A stretch of DNA of 6,260 nt from Pseudomonadota bacterium (GTDB lineage Bacteria; Bdellovibrionota; JAFGOL01): the NCBI GenBank assembly GCA_026390535.1, contig JAPLFT010000219.1, forward strand, positions 1 to 6,260. The letters run 5' to 3'. The translations under genes were made by a program, and so were the position numbers. Within the stretch, counting starts at the first letter, position 1; every line of letters begins with the position of its first letter. The notes below the pieces were generated by a model. The model had not been told where the DNA came from. It saw only the letters and a program-made list of their open reading frames with translations, and made no database searches. Below, piece by piece: positions 5,427-6,260 of the stretch.

Positions 5427-6260
5427 TTATTCGGGAGTGTATCCCGCATTTTTTATTCTCCTGAATATCTCCTCCTCGTCTGGATTACCCTGTATTTCCA
5501 CTGTCTTGGTTTTGATATTTACTATGACTCTTTGGACACCCGAAACCTCTGAGATCACCTTTTCAATGGTCCTCTTACAGTGTTCACATGTCATGTCCGT
5601 AACTTTTATCTTCATATTAACCTCAGCAAGGGAGGCTTTATAAAAAAGATTTACAATCTTTACTATATAACTCCGTGAAATGAAAACTACAAGCACGACT
5701 GCAGATAAAATCTCCAGCCAATATGGGAGCATATTCATGGTATCTGCGGCTGATCTGATACTGTGCCCAAGACCAGGCCAGAATGAATCCATCAGAAGAC
5801 CAAAACCAACAGAGCCTATTATTATTGACATAAGATATATGAACAGAGTTTTCCCCCCAAGTTTTCCGCCCACAAAGGATATTGTCGCTGCATTGGTGGC
5901 AGGTCCTGCTATAAGAAACACCAATCCGGCGCCGGGGTTCATACCTTTTAAAATCAGAGAGGCTGCTATAGGTATGGAACCGGTTGCACAAACATACATG
6001 GAACCACCTATCAGTAACATAACCGTATAAGATATAAATGGATTACTAAAATAATTTTCAATTATTGTTGCCGGTAGAAAATAAGAGATAAATCCTCCAA
6101 CCAATATACCTAAGACAAGCCACTTGCCTACGTCGTCTATAAGATCTATATAAGCGTAGCTTAACATATCTTTGAGTTTGCCAAAAAATCCCTTTCCATG
6201 ATGGACCAGACACTCTGCTTCACAAGTTTCTACGTCCGGAATAATTTTTGATGAGATTTT
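5427..6260 (-). CDS. Metal-efflux permease (SO_0444/ArsP_1-like) with C-terminal HMA domain, 5' truncated
   Basis: Inner-membrane permease of the predicted-permease (ArsP_1/DUF318) superfamily, most like SO_0444-type Cu/Zn efflux transporters. The frame stays open to the window edge, so the ATG at 6165-6167 is internal and the N-terminal half is missing. The visible 277 residues begin with a soluble loop with C13, C17 and H20-H21 (C-x3-C-x2-HH), a likely metal-binding segment. About five hydrophobic segments follow, including the family signature around CATGSIP...AGPATNAATI (visible residues about 91-124). The last 62 residues (216-277) are a heavy-metal-associated domain with MTCEHC (223-228), of the ferredoxin-like fold that carries Cu(I) or a similar soft metal. 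The stop is 3 nt before hcpR, so the two are probably co-transcribed. The family is fairly certain; the exact metal is not. Confidence 0.85.
   Translation of the reverse strand, partial: KISSKIIPDVETCEAECLVHHGKGFFGKLKDMLSYAYIDLIDDVGKWLVLGILVGGFISYFLPATIIENYFSNPFISYTVMLLIGGSMYVCATGSIPIAASLILKGMNPGAGLVFLIAGPATNAATISFVGGKLGGKTLFIYLMSIIIGSVGFGLLMDSFWPGLGHSIRSAADTMNMLPYWLEILSAVVLVVFISRSYIVKIVNLFYKASLAEVNMKIKVTDMTCEHCKRTIEKVISEVSGVQRVIVNIKTKTVEIQGNPDEEEIFRRIKNAGYTPE
5432..5446 (-). other. Small hairpin just upstream of hcpR start
   Basis: CGGGA (5442-5446 on the - strand) pairs perfectly with TCCCG (5432-5436) around a 5-nt loop. It covers the last codons of the permease gene and ends 8 nt before the hcpR ATG, where a Shine-Dalgarno would be expected. 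No U tract follows, so it is not a terminator. It may influence hcpR translation, or be chance. Confidence 0.35.
5620..5624 (-). promoter_or_regulatory. Possible internal ribosome binding site for a free HMA domain
   Basis: GAGGT on the - strand lies 4 nt before an in-frame ATG (5613-5615) that sits exactly at the start of the HMA domain of the permease. Initiation there would give a 62-residue protein with MTCEHC, the size of a CopZ-type metallochaperone. The same bases encode permease residues, so the motif could be accidental. Confidence 0.35.

Noticed and set aside
537..5643. Open frames on the + strand opposite feoB, hcp, the ferredoxin, hcpR and the permease (for example 3794-4057, 4762-5112, 5311-5643, 5680-6030)
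   Set aside because: They lie wholly or mostly antisense to well-recognised genes, lack ribosome binding sites and family motifs, and look like shadows of the coding strand.
5638..5991. 117-residue open frame on the - strand inside the permease gene
   Set aside because: It lies in another frame of the conserved permease domain and its translation shows no recognisable domain.

Overview
The window is AT-rich and carries one gene end on the + strand followed by six genes on the - strand. The content is typical of an anaerobic or microaerophilic bacterium: a strict-anaerobe-type (class I) hybrid cluster protein, a dicluster ferredoxin-like partner, a Crp/Fnr-family regulator of the HcpR type, and an FeoAB ferrous iron transporter. 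Desulfobacterota (delta-proteobacteria) or Nitrospirota-like lineages keep similar sets. That placement is an inference from gene content; no ribosomal or other marker gene is present.

Layout by increasing coordinate: the 3' end of a + strand gene with a C-terminal zinc ribbon (1-188); feoB (191-2005, -) and feoA (1998-2240, -), overlapping by 8 bp; a Rho-independent terminator for the next unit (2264-2303); hcp (2312-3931, -); a ferredoxin-like Fe-S protein gene (3956-4663, -); a 94-bp regulatory gap with a strong 16/18-position palindrome, CCTTGAC-N4-GTCAAGG (4729-4746); hcpR (4758-5423, -); and the 3' part of a metal-efflux permease gene with a C-terminal HMA domain (5427 to beyond 6260, -). 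No gene-free stretch exceeds 100 bases.

Reading in the direction of transcription (right to left), the permease and hcpR are probably co-transcribed, since only 3 nt separate them. HcpR then likely acts on the palindrome just after its own gene to switch on the ferredoxin-hcp pair, whose transcription would end at the hairpin behind hcp. feoA-feoB follows immediately as a translationally coupled iron uptake unit. A reasonable reading is a nitrosative-stress and metal-homeostasis island: Hcp and its electron-transfer partner deal with NO or hydroxylamine, FeoAB resupplies Fe(II) for Fe-S cluster repair, and the permease with its HMA domain handles Cu/Zn-type metals.

Most genes belong to known families and I see no clearly new system. 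The more unusual points are a FeoA with a compact four-cysteine motif, a FeoB with a histidine-rich linker, a possible internal start that would make a free HMA metallochaperone from the permease gene, and a regulator whose recognition helix fits the half-site of the adjacent palindrome.
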